64,000 bases of DNA from an uncultured Poribacteria bacterium (lineage in GTDB: Bacteria; Poribacteria; WGA-4E; WGA-3G), in contig OX638352.1 of NCBI GenBank assembly GCA_951813545.1, forward strand, positions 5,179,966-5,243,965, in the 5' to 3' direction. Below, in pieces: positions 1 to 8,315 of the stretch. The notes below the pieces were generated by a model. It was not told the DNA's origin. It saw only the letters and a list, made by a program, of their open reading frames with translations, and did not search any database. Each line of letters starts with the position of its first letter. Position 1 is the stretch's first letter. The position numbers and the translations under genes were made by a program.

Positions 1-10
1 AACGTGGAAA

Positions 11-817
11 ATGCAGCACGAACTCACTGAATCACAAATTAATTTTTATCAAGAAAACGGATTTCTTGTCATTGAAAATTTCCTGGATGCAGACGAATTA
101 GAAGAATGGCGGCGATGTACGGATGAATCTGTTGAAGAACGGCTCGGCACCTCCGTTGAACACATGACAAACCAGTTGGATCCGTCTAACTTTTATGCGC
201 GGGTCTTTACGCAATGCCTCCGGTTGGCAGATTCACATCCGGGCATGCGAAAACTGGTACACGACCCAAAAATCGGAAAGATGGCAACACTGCTTGCAGG
301 TGTTGACGGGATGCGTATATGGCACGATCAAGCACTGATTAAGCCACCGTCTGGGAATCCGACAGCATGGCACCTCGATGTCCCGTACTGGTCTTTTGAC
401 TCACGGGATGCTGTCTCGTTCTGGGTTGCGTTGGATGATGCTACACTCGCGAACGGTTGTATGTGGTATCTCCCCGGCACCCATAAAACTGCACGCTTTG
501 ATAACGTCGGCATCGGTGAAAACATAGGTGCGTTGTTTAATGTGTACCCGGAATGGAAGGAATTTGAACCCCAATCCGCACCCTGTCCGGCAGGTTCTAT
601 CGCATGGCATAACGGTCTTGTCGCCCACGGGGCAAGTGCGAACATGACATTCTCCCATCGCAGAGCAATGACGTGTGGTTTCATGCCCGATGGATGTACC
701 TTCAACGGAAAACGCAATATCCTGCCAGAACCTTATTTTAACTCGCTGGAAATTGGTGACGTGCTTAACGACGATGTCCAGAATACACTCATTTGGCACA
801 AGGACTGGGATGCATAA
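11..817 (+). CDS. Phytanoyl-CoA dioxygenase (PhyH) family protein
   Basis: A 268-residue Fe(II)/2-oxoglutarate-dependent oxygenase of the PhyH family, probably cytoplasmic and hydroxylating a small organic substrate that cannot be named from sequence. The double-stranded beta-helix facial triad is visible: H121 and D123 in WHLDVPYW, the distal H206 in VAHGA, and an arginine (R217 or R218) placed to bind 2-oxoglutarate. The N-terminal QINFYQENGFLVIENFL is the usual PhyH opening, so the ATG at 11 fits, although the window edge hides any upstream context. An IS5-family element begins one base after the TAA stop, so the present C-terminus could in principle have been created or trimmed by that insertion. 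The length is nevertheless normal for the family. Confidence 0.9.
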   Translation: MQHELTESQINFYQENGFLVIENFLDADELEEWRRCTDESVEERLGTSVEHMTNQLDPSNFYARVFTQCLRLADSHPGMRKLVHDPKIGKMATLLAGVDGMRIWHDQALIKPPSGNPTAWHLDVPYWSFDSRDAVSFWVALDDATLANGCMWYLPGTHKTARFDNVGIGENIGALFNVYPEWKEFEPQSAPCPAGSIAWHNGLVAHGASANMTFSHRRAMTCGFMPDGCTFNGKRNILPEPYFNSLEIGDVLNDDVQNTLIWHKDWDA

Positions 818-837
818 AAGACATTATAACGATTTAA

Positions 838-866
838 TTGTAAGTTTAGTTGGTTTATGGTAAAAT
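838..866 (+). promoter_or_regulatory. Probable sigma70-type promoter of the IS5 transposase
   Basis: TTGTAA at 838-843 and TAAAAT at 861-866 are separated by 17 bases, about 30 bases upstream of the transposase ATG at 897. The -35 box begins in the last base of the left inverted repeat, so transposase binding to the end could repress transcription. Prediction from consensus only. Confidence 0.5.
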
Positions 867-896
867 CAGAAGAAATCCTATTTTGGAGACCCACTG

Positions 897-1337
897 ATGA
901 CCCGTTATGAAATACTGAAAGATAAACCGAAACGATTCTTGTCGTTGACAGGTTATACACTCGAAGAGTTTTCAGCACTTCTTGCGTCCTTTTCCAAGCG
1001 ATTTCTGGCGTTCGTAGAAACACAGACGCTTGATGGCAAACACCGAAAGAAACGTCGGTATACTCTCTATAAGAACAGTTGCTTACCGTCTCACGAGGAT
1101 CACTTACTTTTTATTTTGATATACCTCCGAAAAGCGATGACGCAAGATGTGCTTGGTGAACTTTTTGGGATGTCTCCACCCGTCGCTAACAAATGGATTC
1201 ATAGGCTCTTGCCTGTGTTGAACTCTGCTCTGGCAGACCTTGAAGCGTTGCCATCACGGGAAGCAGTCGCTTCAACTGTTGACGCATCGCCGCAGACTTC
1301 AACAGATCGTCAAGATTCAAGTCTCTTTTTTTCATGA
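897..1337 (+). CDS. IS5-family transposase, N-terminal part (frame 1)
   Basis: This 146-codon frame encodes the N-terminal DNA-binding part of an IS5-family transposase: a helix-turn-helix region (YLRKAMTQDVLGELFGMSPP, then VANKWIHRLLP) that precedes the DDE catalytic domain. The reading frame stops at 1337, just after a run of seven T at 1326-1332. The catalytic domain continues in the +1 frame from HDGTERP at 1333. Removing one T would fuse the frames into one protein ending at 1845. This can be programmed frameshifting, transcriptional slippage on the T run, or a disabling mutation, and sequence alone cannot decide. A GGAG stands about 8 bases before the ATG. Confidence 0.75.
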   Translation: MTRYEILKDKPKRFLSLTGYTLEEFSALLASFSKRFLAFVETQTLDGKHRKKRRYTLYKNSCLPSHEDHLLFILIYLRKAMTQDVLGELFGMSPPVANKWIHRLLPVLNSALADLEALPSREAVASTVDASPQTSTDRQDSSLFFS

Positions 1338-1845
1338 TGGTACGGAGCGTCCGATTCAGCGTCCAAAAGACCGAGAAGCACAGCAGGCCTATTATAGTGG
1401 TAAAAAGAAGCAACACACCCTCAAGAATAACCTGCTGATCAATGCGGATAGCAAAGTGTTGTTATTGACTCCCTCCTATGAAGGCAGGATACATGACAAG
1501 CGCATTGCTGATATGACGGTCTATCTCCTGCCAGAGGGCAGTTGTTTGTATCAAGATTCAGGCTTTCAAGGTTTTTCGGTTCCGGGTGTGAAGATGATTC
1601 AACCTATGAAGAAACCGAAAAGTCGAGACCTGACGGATCAAGAGAAAGCGAAGAATCGTGAGATTTCATCCATCCGCATCCGCATTGAACATGCTATTAG
1701 GGGTATCAAAAGATACCGGATCGTCAAAGATAAGTTGCGCACCTCTAAAAAAGGGTTTGCCGATTTAGTTATGGAAACTTGTTGTGGGTTACACAACTTT
1801 AGGTTAAACTTCAGACCTTGGGTCTATCCCGAACTTCAACATTAA
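1240..1845 (+). CDS. IS5-family transposase, DDE catalytic part (frame 2)
   Basis: This frame encodes the catalytic part of the transposase. The first acidic residue lies in HDGTERPIQRP, followed by the family signature YYSGKKKQHTLKN. The second is the D of GRIHDKRIAD and the glutamate is in IEHAIRGIKRYR, completing the DDE triad. The frame is open from an ATG at 1240, but the residues before about 1333 do not look like transposase. The real protein is therefore most likely made by joining this frame to the upstream one at the T7 run (1326-1332). All catalytic residues are intact, so the element could still be active if the shift is programmed. Confidence 0.75.
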   Translation: MKRCHHGKQSLQLLTHRRRLQQIVKIQVSFFHDGTERPIQRPKDREAQQAYYSGKKKQHTLKNNLLINADSKVLLLTPSYEGRIHDKRIADMTVYLLPEGSCLYQDSGFQGFSVPGVKMIQPMKKPKSRDLTDQEKAKNREISSIRIRIEHAIRGIKRYRIVKDKLRTSKKGFADLVMETCCGLHNFRLNFRPWVYPELQH

Positions 1846-1928
1846 ATTGTTATAATGTCTAAAGGATAGACACTGCGGCATTGGCCCTACAGAAATAACA
1901 ATTGGACATAGCAAAGGAGAATTGGAAT

Positions 1929-3323
1929 ATGGCAAAACAGCCAAATATCGTATTGATGGGAGTTGATTCCCTTCTCGCAACACACATGAGTTGTTATGGG
2001 TATCACAAGTTGACAACACCACACATCGACAGGTTTGCCGAGGGTGGTACTCTTTTTGAGAAAACCTATAGTGCACACATTCCGACAACAAGTGCTTATG
2101 CCTCTATGCTAACGGGGTTAGACACATTTAGTACGCAGGTCGTCGCGTTGCGGCACCAAGGACCGCTCCGAGAAGAGGTCAAAACGGTGGCAGAAATCCT
2201 TCGGGACGCAGGCTACGACACCACTTGTGTCGGATTCGGTGGACCGAGTGCACGTGGTTTTGATACCTATCTCGACTACTCCGGATGGGGTCCCGATGAC
2301 ACTGGACGCAGTCCTAAAGCGGAAAATCTCAACAAAACGACTCTCCCAGAACTGAATCGACTCATCGACCAGAGCGACGAAAAACCATTTTTCTTGTTCT
2401 TACGCCACATGGATCCTCACTCTCCCTATCTACCGCCTGCCCCTTATGAACGGATATTCTATCACGGCGATGAGTGTGATCCGAGCAATAAATCTATGGA
2501 ACCGGTGATGGAATTTAAACCGTTTTGTGATTACTTCGCCTCATGGATGCCACAAGGAATTACCGATAAAGATTACGTCATCGCGCAATACGACGGCGCA
2601 ATTGCTTATATGGATGCGTGCATTCAGACGCTTTTCAATGCCCTTGAAGCGCGCGGCGTGATAGATGAGACAATCATCGTCATCAACGGCGATCACGGTG
2701 AAACCTTGTATGATCATGAGTGCTGGTTTGACCATCACGGAATCTATGATGTTACCCTGCACGTCCCGCTCATCATCCGCTATCCAGGGCGCGTGCCCGC
2801 TGGAAAACGGGTCGCTGGATACAATCAGCACAAAGACCTTGTACCGACGCTCCTTGAATTAGCGGATATTCAGACAGACATTGCATTTGATGGAAAGAGT
2901 CTCACCCCTTTAATGAACGGCGAGATAACATCCTACGAGAGTGAGTTCTATATCACAGAATGCACGTGGATGCGCAAACACGGTTGGCGGACCCCCGAAT
3001 GGAAACTCATTGTCGCGCTTGAACCGGACTTCCACTTCAAGCCTCCTGTCGAACTTTATAACCTTATTCAGGACCCCGATGAAAATAACAACCTCGTCGA
3101 TGAACATCCGGATATCGTCAATACACTCGAAACACGGATGAAGCGCTGGATCCTCCAACGCGAACAGGAAACAGGTTTGACGAACCCAATCATGACGCAA
3201 GGTGATTGGCACGGGCACAAAGGTGTTGGTCCATTCAAGACATCCGAGCAGGCATACAATACAATGCACATCGGGAATCCGGGCGAAGCCGCACGTTTAC
3301 AAGCGAAATCTCGCGACGAATAG
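1929..3323 (+). CDS. Sulfatase-family (alkaline phosphatase superfamily) protein lacking the formylglycine Cys/Ser
   Basis: A 464-residue protein of the sulfatase/arylsulfatase fold. The ATG at 1929 is chosen over an upstream TTG because AAAGGAGA lies about 8 bases before it and the protein then begins MAKQPNIVLMGVDS, as expected. Metal-binding elements are present: D13 in GVDS and DHGE within INGDHGETLYDH, followed by HVPLIIRYPG. The usual CxPSR formylglycine motif is absent. The aligned segment is TTSAYASMLTG, with T53 where the nucleophilic Cys would be. Related superfamily members such as phosphoethanolamine transferases and NPPs use Thr, so this may be a phosphatase, phosphodiesterase or transferase rather than a sulfatase. 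It lies 68 bases downstream of the IS5 element. Confidence 0.85.
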   Translation: MAKQPNIVLMGVDSLLATHMSCYGYHKLTTPHIDRFAEGGTLFEKTYSAHIPTTSAYASMLTGLDTFSTQVVALRHQGPLREEVKTVAEILRDAGYDTTCVGFGGPSARGFDTYLDYSGWGPDDTGRSPKAENLNKTTLPELNRLIDQSDEKPFFLFLRHMDPHSPYLPPAPYERIFYHGDECDPSNKSMEPVMEFKPFCDYFASWMPQGITDKDYVIAQYDGAIAYMDACIQTLFNALEARGVIDETIIVINGDHGETLYDHECWFDHHGIYDVTLHVPLIIRYPGRVPAGKRVAGYNQHKDLVPTLLELADIQTDIAFDGKSLTPLMNGEITSYESEFYITECTWMRKHGWRTPEWKLIVALEPDFHFKPPVELYNLIQDPDENNNLVDEHPDIVNTLETRMKRWILQREQETGLTNPIMTQGDWHGHKGVGPFKTSEQAYNTMHIGNPGEAARLQAKSRDE

Positions 3324-3425
3324 CCATTAGCAGAATGGCTGTCAGTAATCGGCTGTCGGTAAGTCGTGTGGCAATTGCAAACGTTGTCTCCAGCACAAAC
3401 GAGTTACCGAAGACTGAAGACCGAT

Positions 3426-3461
3426 AGCCGACTGCTATTAAGAAGCCGACTGCTATTAAGA
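3426..3461. repeat. Two tandem 18-bp repeats just upstream of a start codon
   Basis: AGCCGACTGCTATTAAGA occurs twice in direct succession, at 3426-3443 and 3444-3461, immediately before the Shine-Dalgarno AAAGGA of the next gene. The surrounding 3324-3425 contains related words (GGCTGTC, ATCGGCTGTCGG), so this belongs to the degenerate heptamer repeat family seen at 13.1, 38.3, 49.1 and 50.7 kb. Confidence 0.8.
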
Positions 3462-3473
3462 AAGGAAAACCGA

Positions 3474-4295
3474 ATGCCAGATTATAGACGAGATGAAGTT
3501 TTAGGGCGACTGAGGACAGAGTTGGATAGCGGTAAACACCTACTCGCTGTCGGTGCCGGAACAGGCATCACGGCGAAATTCGCTGAACAGGGTGGAGCAG
3601 ATCTGATTGTAATTTACAACTCCGGTCGCTACCGGATGTCAGGATTCGGATCCTGTGCCGGTTTGTTGGCTTACGGCGACGCAAACGCCATCGTTATGGA
3701 GATGGGTGAACGCGAGGTCTTACCTGTTGTCAAAGAGACTCCCGTCATCGCTGGTGTCAACGGCACAGATCCGACGCGTCGGATGAGCAATTTCCTTAAG
3801 CAGATCCGTGATGTCGGTTTTGATGGTGTTAATAACTTCCCAACCGTTGGTGTGATTGATGGGACTTTTCGGGTGACACTTGAAGAGACAGGGATGGGCT
3901 TCTACAAAGAAGTTGAGACGATCGGGATCGCACATGAGATGGATCTTTTCACCATCGTCTATGTCTTCAATCCTGAAGAGTCTGAGAATATGGCGAAGGT
4001 TGGTGCAGACGTTATCATCGCACACATGGGGACCACGATAGGCGGTACTATCGGTGCGGAAACGGCTTTCACGCTTGAAAACGCGGCAGTGCGTGTCCAA
4101 GAGATCTGCGACGCTGCACAATCGGTGAACCCAGAAGTCATCTGTCTCGCGCACGGCGGTCCTATCTCAAAAGCACGGGAAGCGGCGTTTATCAATGAGA
4201 AAACTGACACCGTTGGTTTTGTAGGTGCCTCCAGCATTGAACGGTTCGCCTGTGAAGAGAGTATCCCGAGGGTTACCGCTTCATTTAAAGAATAG
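3474..4295 (+). CDS. Phosphoenolpyruvate hydrolase-like TIM-barrel protein
   Basis: A 273-residue protein resembling the TIM-barrel family named phosphoenolpyruvate hydrolase (Pfam TIM-br_sig_trns), which also occurs as a domain in Tm-1-like UPF0261 proteins. Typical features are the N-terminal GAGTGITAKFAEQGGADLIV, the segment YNSGRYRMSGFGS, and the C-terminal CLAHGGPIS followed by GFVGASSIER. The ATG at 3474 is preceded by AAAGGAAAA and gives the expected N-terminus. An in-frame upstream extension runs through repeat DNA and is unlikely to be translated. The family is biochemically little studied, so the name reflects similarity rather than a proven reaction. It is probably cytoplasmic. Confidence 0.82.
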   Translation: MPDYRRDEVLGRLRTELDSGKHLLAVGAGTGITAKFAEQGGADLIVIYNSGRYRMSGFGSCAGLLAYGDANAIVMEMGEREVLPVVKETPVIAGVNGTDPTRRMSNFLKQIRDVGFDGVNNFPTVGVIDGTFRVTLEETGMGFYKEVETIGIAHEMDLFTIVYVFNPEESENMAKVGADVIIAHMGTTIGGTIGAETAFTLENAAVRVQEICDAAQSVNPEVICLAHGGPISKAREAAFINEKTDTVGFVGASSIERFACEESIPRVTASFKE

Positions 4296-4368
4296 ATTGA
4301 AATTAAAGCCATCAGATTCAACCAAAAACGACTGAAATTCAACCAAAAACCTGCCCGAAACATTGTCC

Positions 4369-4390
4369 CGCAAGCCTCTATAGGCTTGCG
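4369..4390. other. Perfect 9-bp stem-loop upstream of purL
   Basis: CGCAAGCCT at 4369-4377 and AGGCTTGCG at 4382-4390 form a perfect stem with a four-base loop. No T tract follows (the next bases are CAAGGAGGG), so it is not a classical terminator. The GGAGG is about 30 bases before the purL ATG, too far for a normal ribosome-binding site. Role unknown; it may be a leader structure or a processing site. Confidence 0.55.
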
Positions 4391-4425
4391 CAAGGAGGGC
4401 AGCCCAGAGGTCCATAGTAAAAAAA

Positions 4426-6825
4426 ATGTCCAGTACGGTTAAAGAAATAGAGATTCTAACTGTTGATGACGCTGAACTGATGCGTATCAGTCGAGAGGGG
4501 ACACTGTCCCTGAACCTGAACGAAATGAAGGCGATTCAGAGCCATTTCGGAGCTTTAGGGCGCAACCCAACCGATGTAGAAATAGAAACCATCGCCCAAA
4601 CCTGGTCCGAACACTGCGTTCACAAAACGTTTAAAAGCATCATCCTCTACTCCGAAGGGGAGGAAGAGCCGGAGCAAATTGATGGTTTGTTTCCAACCTA
4701 CATTCAGCGCGCAACGGAGGAAATAGCGAAGCCGTGGTGTGTCTCCGTCTTTTCAGACAATGCAGGCATCATCGAATTCGATGAAACATTCAACCTTGTG
4801 TTCAAGGTTGAGACGCACAATCACCCTTCAGCGATCGAACCTTACGGCGGTGCAGGTACTGGTATCGGTGGTGTCATCCGCGACTCACTCGGCACCGGAC
4901 TCGGCGCAAAACCGATCCTGAATACGGATGTCTTCTGCTTCGGGATGCCGGATACGCCTTATGCCCAACTGCCAAAAGGCACGCTCCATCCGAAACGGGT
5001 CTTTAAAGGGGTTGTCGCTGGTGTGCGAGATTACGGCAACCGAATGGGCATTCCTACCGCTAACGGTGCCATCCTCTTTGACTCCCGCTATACCGCAAAT
5101 CCGCTTGTCTTCTGTGGGAATGTCGGCTTAATACCGAGAAATCGGTGTGATAAGTCTGTTGAACCCGGTGACCTTGTGGTTGCGATCGGAGGGCAAACAG
5201 GGCGCGATGGAATTCACGGTGCAACCTTCTCCTCCGCAGAACTCGACGATACCTCTGAAAGCCTCGGCAGTGTCGTACAAATTGGCAACCCCATTATGGA
5301 GAAGAAGATCGTCGATGCCTTGTTACAAGCACGCGACCGCAACCTATATCGCTCCATAACGGATTGCGGCGCCGGAGGGTTCTCGTCTGCTGTCGGTGAG
5401 ATGGGTGAACATGTGGGTGCAGAGGTGCATCTGGAACGCGTCTCTCTGAAATATGAAGGACTCGCTCCGTGGGAAATCTGGCTATCTGAAGCACAAGAAC
5501 GTATGGTCATCGCTGTCCCCTCTGAAAATATAGATGAACTCATGGAGATATGTGAAGCGGAGGTCGTTGAAGCCACAGTTCTCGGAACTTTCACAGACAC
5601 ACATCGATTACAGGTTTTCTATGAAGGGGCAATAGTTGCCGATTTAGAGATGGAATTTTTGCACAACGGTTTACCGAAGCCTGTCAAACAGGCAGTTTGG
5701 TCCCCGTCAAAGCACCTGGACATGGCATCGCGAGACGAAGAAACGGAAAACTATACTGACGATCTCAAACAGCTTCTCGCAAGTCCAAACATTGCCAGCA
5801 AAGAATCCATCATCAGGCAATACGACCACGGTGTCCAAGGTGGTATCGTTATCAATCCGCTTGTCGGCGCAGAAAACGATGGACCCAGTGATGCATGCGT
5901 CGTTACCCCTGTTATTGGAAGCCGGACAGGTGTAATTGTCGCGAACGGTATCAACCCGAAATATAGCGACGTAGACCCATATCTCAGCGCAGCAGCAGCG
6001 ATTGATGAGGCATTGCGGAACATAATTGCTGTCGGCGGAACGTTAGAAAAGACGGCACTGTTAGACAACTTCTGTTGGGGAAACCCAGACAAACCGGATC
6101 GACTCGGCGAGTTAGTCCGCGCGGCGAAGGCATGTTATGACATCGCGACCGCCTACGGCACCCCTTTCATTTCCGGTAAAGATAGCCTCTACAACGAATA
6201 CAGCGACACCACCACAGGTGAACAACGTGCTATTCCATCGACACTGCTTATCTCCGCTATCTGCGTTATGCCTGACATTCAGCGCGCTGTCACGATGGAT
6301 GCGAAAGCTCCGGGCAATCTCATCTATGTTGTCGGTAATACTTACGCCGAATTGGGTGGATCACACTACTTCGATATTCACGGGTTTATCGGAAACAATG
6401 CACCCGCCATCCAACCCGACGAAGCCAAGTTGACGATGGAACGGCTCAGCAGTGCTATCAACAGTGGGTTAGTCCGTTCTTGCCACGACTGCTCTGAAGG
6501 CGGTATCGGTGTAGCAGCAGCAGAAATGGCGTTTTCAGGTGGATACGGAATGTCCTTAGATATCAGCGACATCCCTACAGGCGATGGGATCATCGCTGAC
6601 GACTACCTTCTGTTTTCCGAATCAAACAGCCGTTTTATTGTAGAAATTGAACCACAACATCGACAGGCTTACGAAAACCACATGGCGGGAATACCGATAG
6701 GCTGCCTCGGCACCGTTACAAACACACGAGAATTTGTTATCACAGGGAAAAACAACCATCGAATAGTTGACACCCCAATCAATATTCTCAAATCTGCATG
6801 GCAAGAACCCCTTTTGTTTAATTAG
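4426..6825 (+). CDS. purL: Phosphoribosylformylglycinamidine synthase, large subunit PurL
   Basis: Catalyses the ATP-dependent amination of FGAR to FGAM, step four of purine synthesis, using ammonia from the glutaminase PurQ. At 799 residues it is the short multi-subunit PurL rather than the roughly 1,300-residue fused form. Diagnostic segments are TWSEHCVHKTFKS near the N-terminus, the metal/ATP site ETHNHPSAIEPYGGAGTGIGG, ISGKDSLYNEY in the second half, and SCHDCSEGGIGVAAAEMA. The ATG at 4426 follows an A-rich stretch without a clear Shine-Dalgarno sequence, but EIEILTVDDAEL is a normal start of the protein. purQ follows 130 bases downstream. The third subunit of this type of enzyme, PurS, is not encoded nearby. 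Confidence 0.96.
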   Translation: MSSTVKEIEILTVDDAELMRISREGTLSLNLNEMKAIQSHFGALGRNPTDVEIETIAQTWSEHCVHKTFKSIILYSEGEEEPEQIDGLFPTYIQRATEEIAKPWCVSVFSDNAGIIEFDETFNLVFKVETHNHPSAIEPYGGAGTGIGGVIRDSLGTGLGAKPILNTDVFCFGMPDTPYAQLPKGTLHPKRVFKGVVAGVRDYGNRMGIPTANGAILFDSRYTANPLVFCGNVGLIPRNRCDKSVEPGDLVVAIGGQTGRDGIHGATFSSAELDDTSESLGSVVQIGNPIMEKKIVDALLQARDRNLYRSITDCGAGGFSSAVGEMGEHVGAEVHLERVSLKYEGLAPWEIWLSEAQERMVIAVPSENIDELMEICEAEVVEATVLGTFTDTHRLQVFYEGAIVADLEMEFLHNGLPKPVKQAVWSPSKHLDMASRDEETENYTDDLKQLLASPNIASKESIIRQYDHGVQGGIVINPLVGAENDGPSDACVVTPVIGSRTGVIVANGINPKYSDVDPYLSAAAAIDEALRNIIAVGGTLEKTALLDNFCWGNPDKPDRLGELVRAAKACYDIATAYGTPFISGKDSLYNEYSDTTTGEQRAIPSTLLISAICVMPDIQRAVTMDAKAPGNLIYVVGNTYAELGGSHYFDIHGFIGNNAPAIQPDEAKLTMERLSSAINSGLVRSCHDCSEGGIGVAAAEMAFSGGYGMSLDISDIPTGDGIIADDYLLFSESNSRFIVEIEPQHRQAYENHMAGIPIGCLGTVTNTREFVITGKNNHRIVDTPINILKSAWQEPLLFN

Positions 6826-6928
6826 TGATCGTTTGTAAGCCTAACCGGGGTTTCGCTCGTTACTCCTTACTGGTAAGGGGTGGGCGGCCTGGATATACAG
6901 TGCGGAGCGTTCTTAACACATCCATCCC

Positions 6929-6955
6929 AACCGAACTGCAAGGAAAATTAAAACA
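6929..6955 (+). promoter_or_regulatory. Ribosome-binding leader of purQ, matching the dispersed leader repeat
   Basis: The bases directly before the purQ ATG contain ACCGAACTGCAAGG followed by AAAATTAAAA. This is the same string, with one mismatch, that precedes nuoK on the other strand (ACCGAACCGCAAGG then AAAATTAAAA, ATATG). It supplies the AAGGA ribosome-binding site. Confidence 0.6.
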
Positions 6956-7738
6956 ATGAAACCAAAGGTACTCATCTTACGAACCGCGGGGACTAATTGT
7001 GACGTAGAGACAGACGCAGCATTCCAATTCGCCGGGGCGGAGACAGCATTAGTCCACATCCAAAACCTCATATCCGACAAAATCAACCTAACCGACTATC
7101 AGATCCTCGCCATCCCTGGTGGCTTCTCTTACGGCGATGATATTGCAGCAGGTATCCTGTTGGCGGTCGAGATGAAACACAAACTAACAAATGCGCTCAA
7201 TCAGTTTGTCGCAGATGGCAAGTTGATAATTGGAATCTGCAATGGATTTCAAGTGCTTGTAAGGACAGGCTTGCTGCCCGGGGCTGACACCTCAGAAATG
7301 GCGCAGCGCGCGACGTTAGCAATGAATACCTCAGCAAAATTCGAGTGTCGGTGGATAGACCTGGAGACACAGGAGAGTCCATGTGTTTTTACAAAAGGCA
7401 TCAAAGCCCATGTTTACCTGCCCGTCGCGCACGCTGAAGGTCGGTTTACTGCACCAGCAGATGTGCTGTCAGAATTAGAAACGAACAATCAGGTTGTGTT
7501 CCGATATGCCGAGAGCGGATATCCGAGCAATCCGAACGGTTCCGATGCCGATATTGCTGGCATCTGTGATACAACAGGCAGAATCTTCGGTTTGATGCCC
7601 CATCCAGAGAGGTTTCTGATGAAATGGAATCACCCGCGCTGGACGCGGCTTGTAGAAACACAAAACACTGACTCTGAAGAAGGCGACGGGCTGGTTATCT
7701 TCAAAAACGCCGTTAATTACGTCAAAGCGAATCTTTAA
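6956..7738 (+). CDS. purQ: Phosphoribosylformylglycinamidine synthase, glutaminase subunit PurQ
   Basis: A class I glutamine amidotransferase of 260 residues that hydrolyses glutamine and hands ammonia to PurL. The catalytic triad is visible: nucleophile C95 in GICNGFQ, then H216 and E218 in MPHPERF. The oxyanion region PGGFSYGDD around residues 54-62 is typical of PurQ and distinguishes it from other class I amidotransferases. It lies 130 bases after purL in the same direction. Its start is preceded by a leader sequence shared with nuo genes (AAGGAAAATTAAAA). The complete triad and normal length indicate a functional enzyme. Confidence 0.96.
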   Translation: MKPKVLILRTAGTNCDVETDAAFQFAGAETALVHIQNLISDKINLTDYQILAIPGGFSYGDDIAAGILLAVEMKHKLTNALNQFVADGKLIIGICNGFQVLVRTGLLPGADTSEMAQRATLAMNTSAKFECRWIDLETQESPCVFTKGIKAHVYLPVAHAEGRFTAPADVLSELETNNQVVFRYAESGYPSNPNGSDADIAGICDTTGRIFGLMPHPERFLMKWNHPRWTRLVETQNTDSEEGDGLVIFKNAVNYVKANL

Positions 7739-7777
7739 CAACATAAAAGTGCTATTCTCCAAAACACCCGTAAAAAA

Positions 7778-8212
7778 ATGCAGGATAAGTTAACGCGTCC
7801 CCTCCTTCCATTCTATATGAAATTGCCTGTCTTTTGGGCGTTCATAGTGATTTCAGTGCTCGGGCAGCTGCTCTGGGTGGTTGCCCTCTCCTACGACGTG
7901 CGCATCGATCTCCGCTGGTCAAGTTTTGGCTACGGCTTAGGAATCGCTTTAGGGTTTATGCAAGGGAAGTGGACATCTCGGTTATGGCAGCAGTCATATT
8001 TAAAGGTCTTAAAGCGGCAAATAACTTTCTGGGAAGCGAAAGGTGCGAAACTCCTCACCTTTTATACCTGTGTTGCGCTCGGTTTACCGATTTTTTGTCC
8101 TTTCCTCATCCGCTCGCTTGACACATTAGCAGGCATCCAATCTTATGTCTTCGGTTTTATTGGTGCGATGAATGTAGCACTGCTCTTATGGGTGCGGCGG
8201 ATCCCGAAGTGA
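7778..8212 (+). CDS. Small integral membrane protein, function unknown
   Basis: A 144-residue protein I do not recognise. It has about four hydrophobic segments: VFWAFIVISVLGQLLWVVAL near residues 18-37, SSFGYGLGIALGF near 48-60, LLTFYTCVALGLPIFCPFLI near 92-111, and VFGFIGAMNVALLLWV near 123-138. A basic, aromatic loop (KWTSRLWQQSYLKVLKRQ) lies between the second and third and probably faces the cytoplasm. It begins 39 bases after purQ in the same direction and could be co-transcribed with it, but nothing suggests a purine-related role. Confidence 0.65.
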   Translation: MQDKLTRPLLPFYMKLPVFWAFIVISVLGQLLWVVALSYDVRIDLRWSSFGYGLGIALGFMQGKWTSRLWQQSYLKVLKRQITFWEAKGAKLLTFYTCVALGLPIFCPFLIRSLDTLAGIQSYVFGFIGAMNVALLLWVRRIPK

Positions 8213-8242
8213 ATATAGCGAGAGAACCTCTCTGGACACTAA

Positions 8243-8271
8243 TTGAAAATTCGTCACAAATATGATAAACT
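8243..8271 (+). promoter_or_regulatory. Possible promoter of the RHH/HNH nuclease cassette
   Basis: A TTGAAA, a 17-base spacer and TAAACT lie roughly 50 bases before the ATG at 8316. The -10 box TAAACT is weak but recurs with the same spacing in the better promoter at 32655-32683. Consensus-based prediction; the boundaries are approximate. Confidence 0.35.
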
Positions 8272-8315
8272 TTATGTAAAATGAAAGATTTAGGGCTATC
8301 ATTGGAGAACTCACC

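Larger units (their letters stand above)
819..1860 (+). mobile_element. IS5-family insertion sequence, about 1.04 kb
   Basis: The element is bounded by 20-bp terminal inverted repeats that match at 19 of 20 positions: AGACATTATAACGATTTAAT at 819-838, and the reverse complement of 1841-1860, AGACATTATAACAATTTAAT. It carries a DDE transposase in two overlapping frames. The flanking triplet AAA is present on both sides (816-818 and 1861-1863) and may be a 3-bp target duplication, but the run of A makes this uncertain. It sits between a PhyH gene and a sulfatase-like gene and begins one base after the PhyH stop codon. Confidence 0.88.

Noticed and set aside
3366-3473. N-terminal extension of the PEP-hydrolase-like protein
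   Set aside because: The extension is read through tandem repeat DNA, and the ATG at 3474 has its own ribosome-binding site.
4369-4390. Rho-independent terminator
   Set aside because: The stem is perfect but no T run follows on either strand in a suitable position.
4296-4425. Purine riboswitch upstream of purL
   Set aside because: Only one simple 9-bp hairpin is present; there is no three-way junction or conserved purine-aptamer core.
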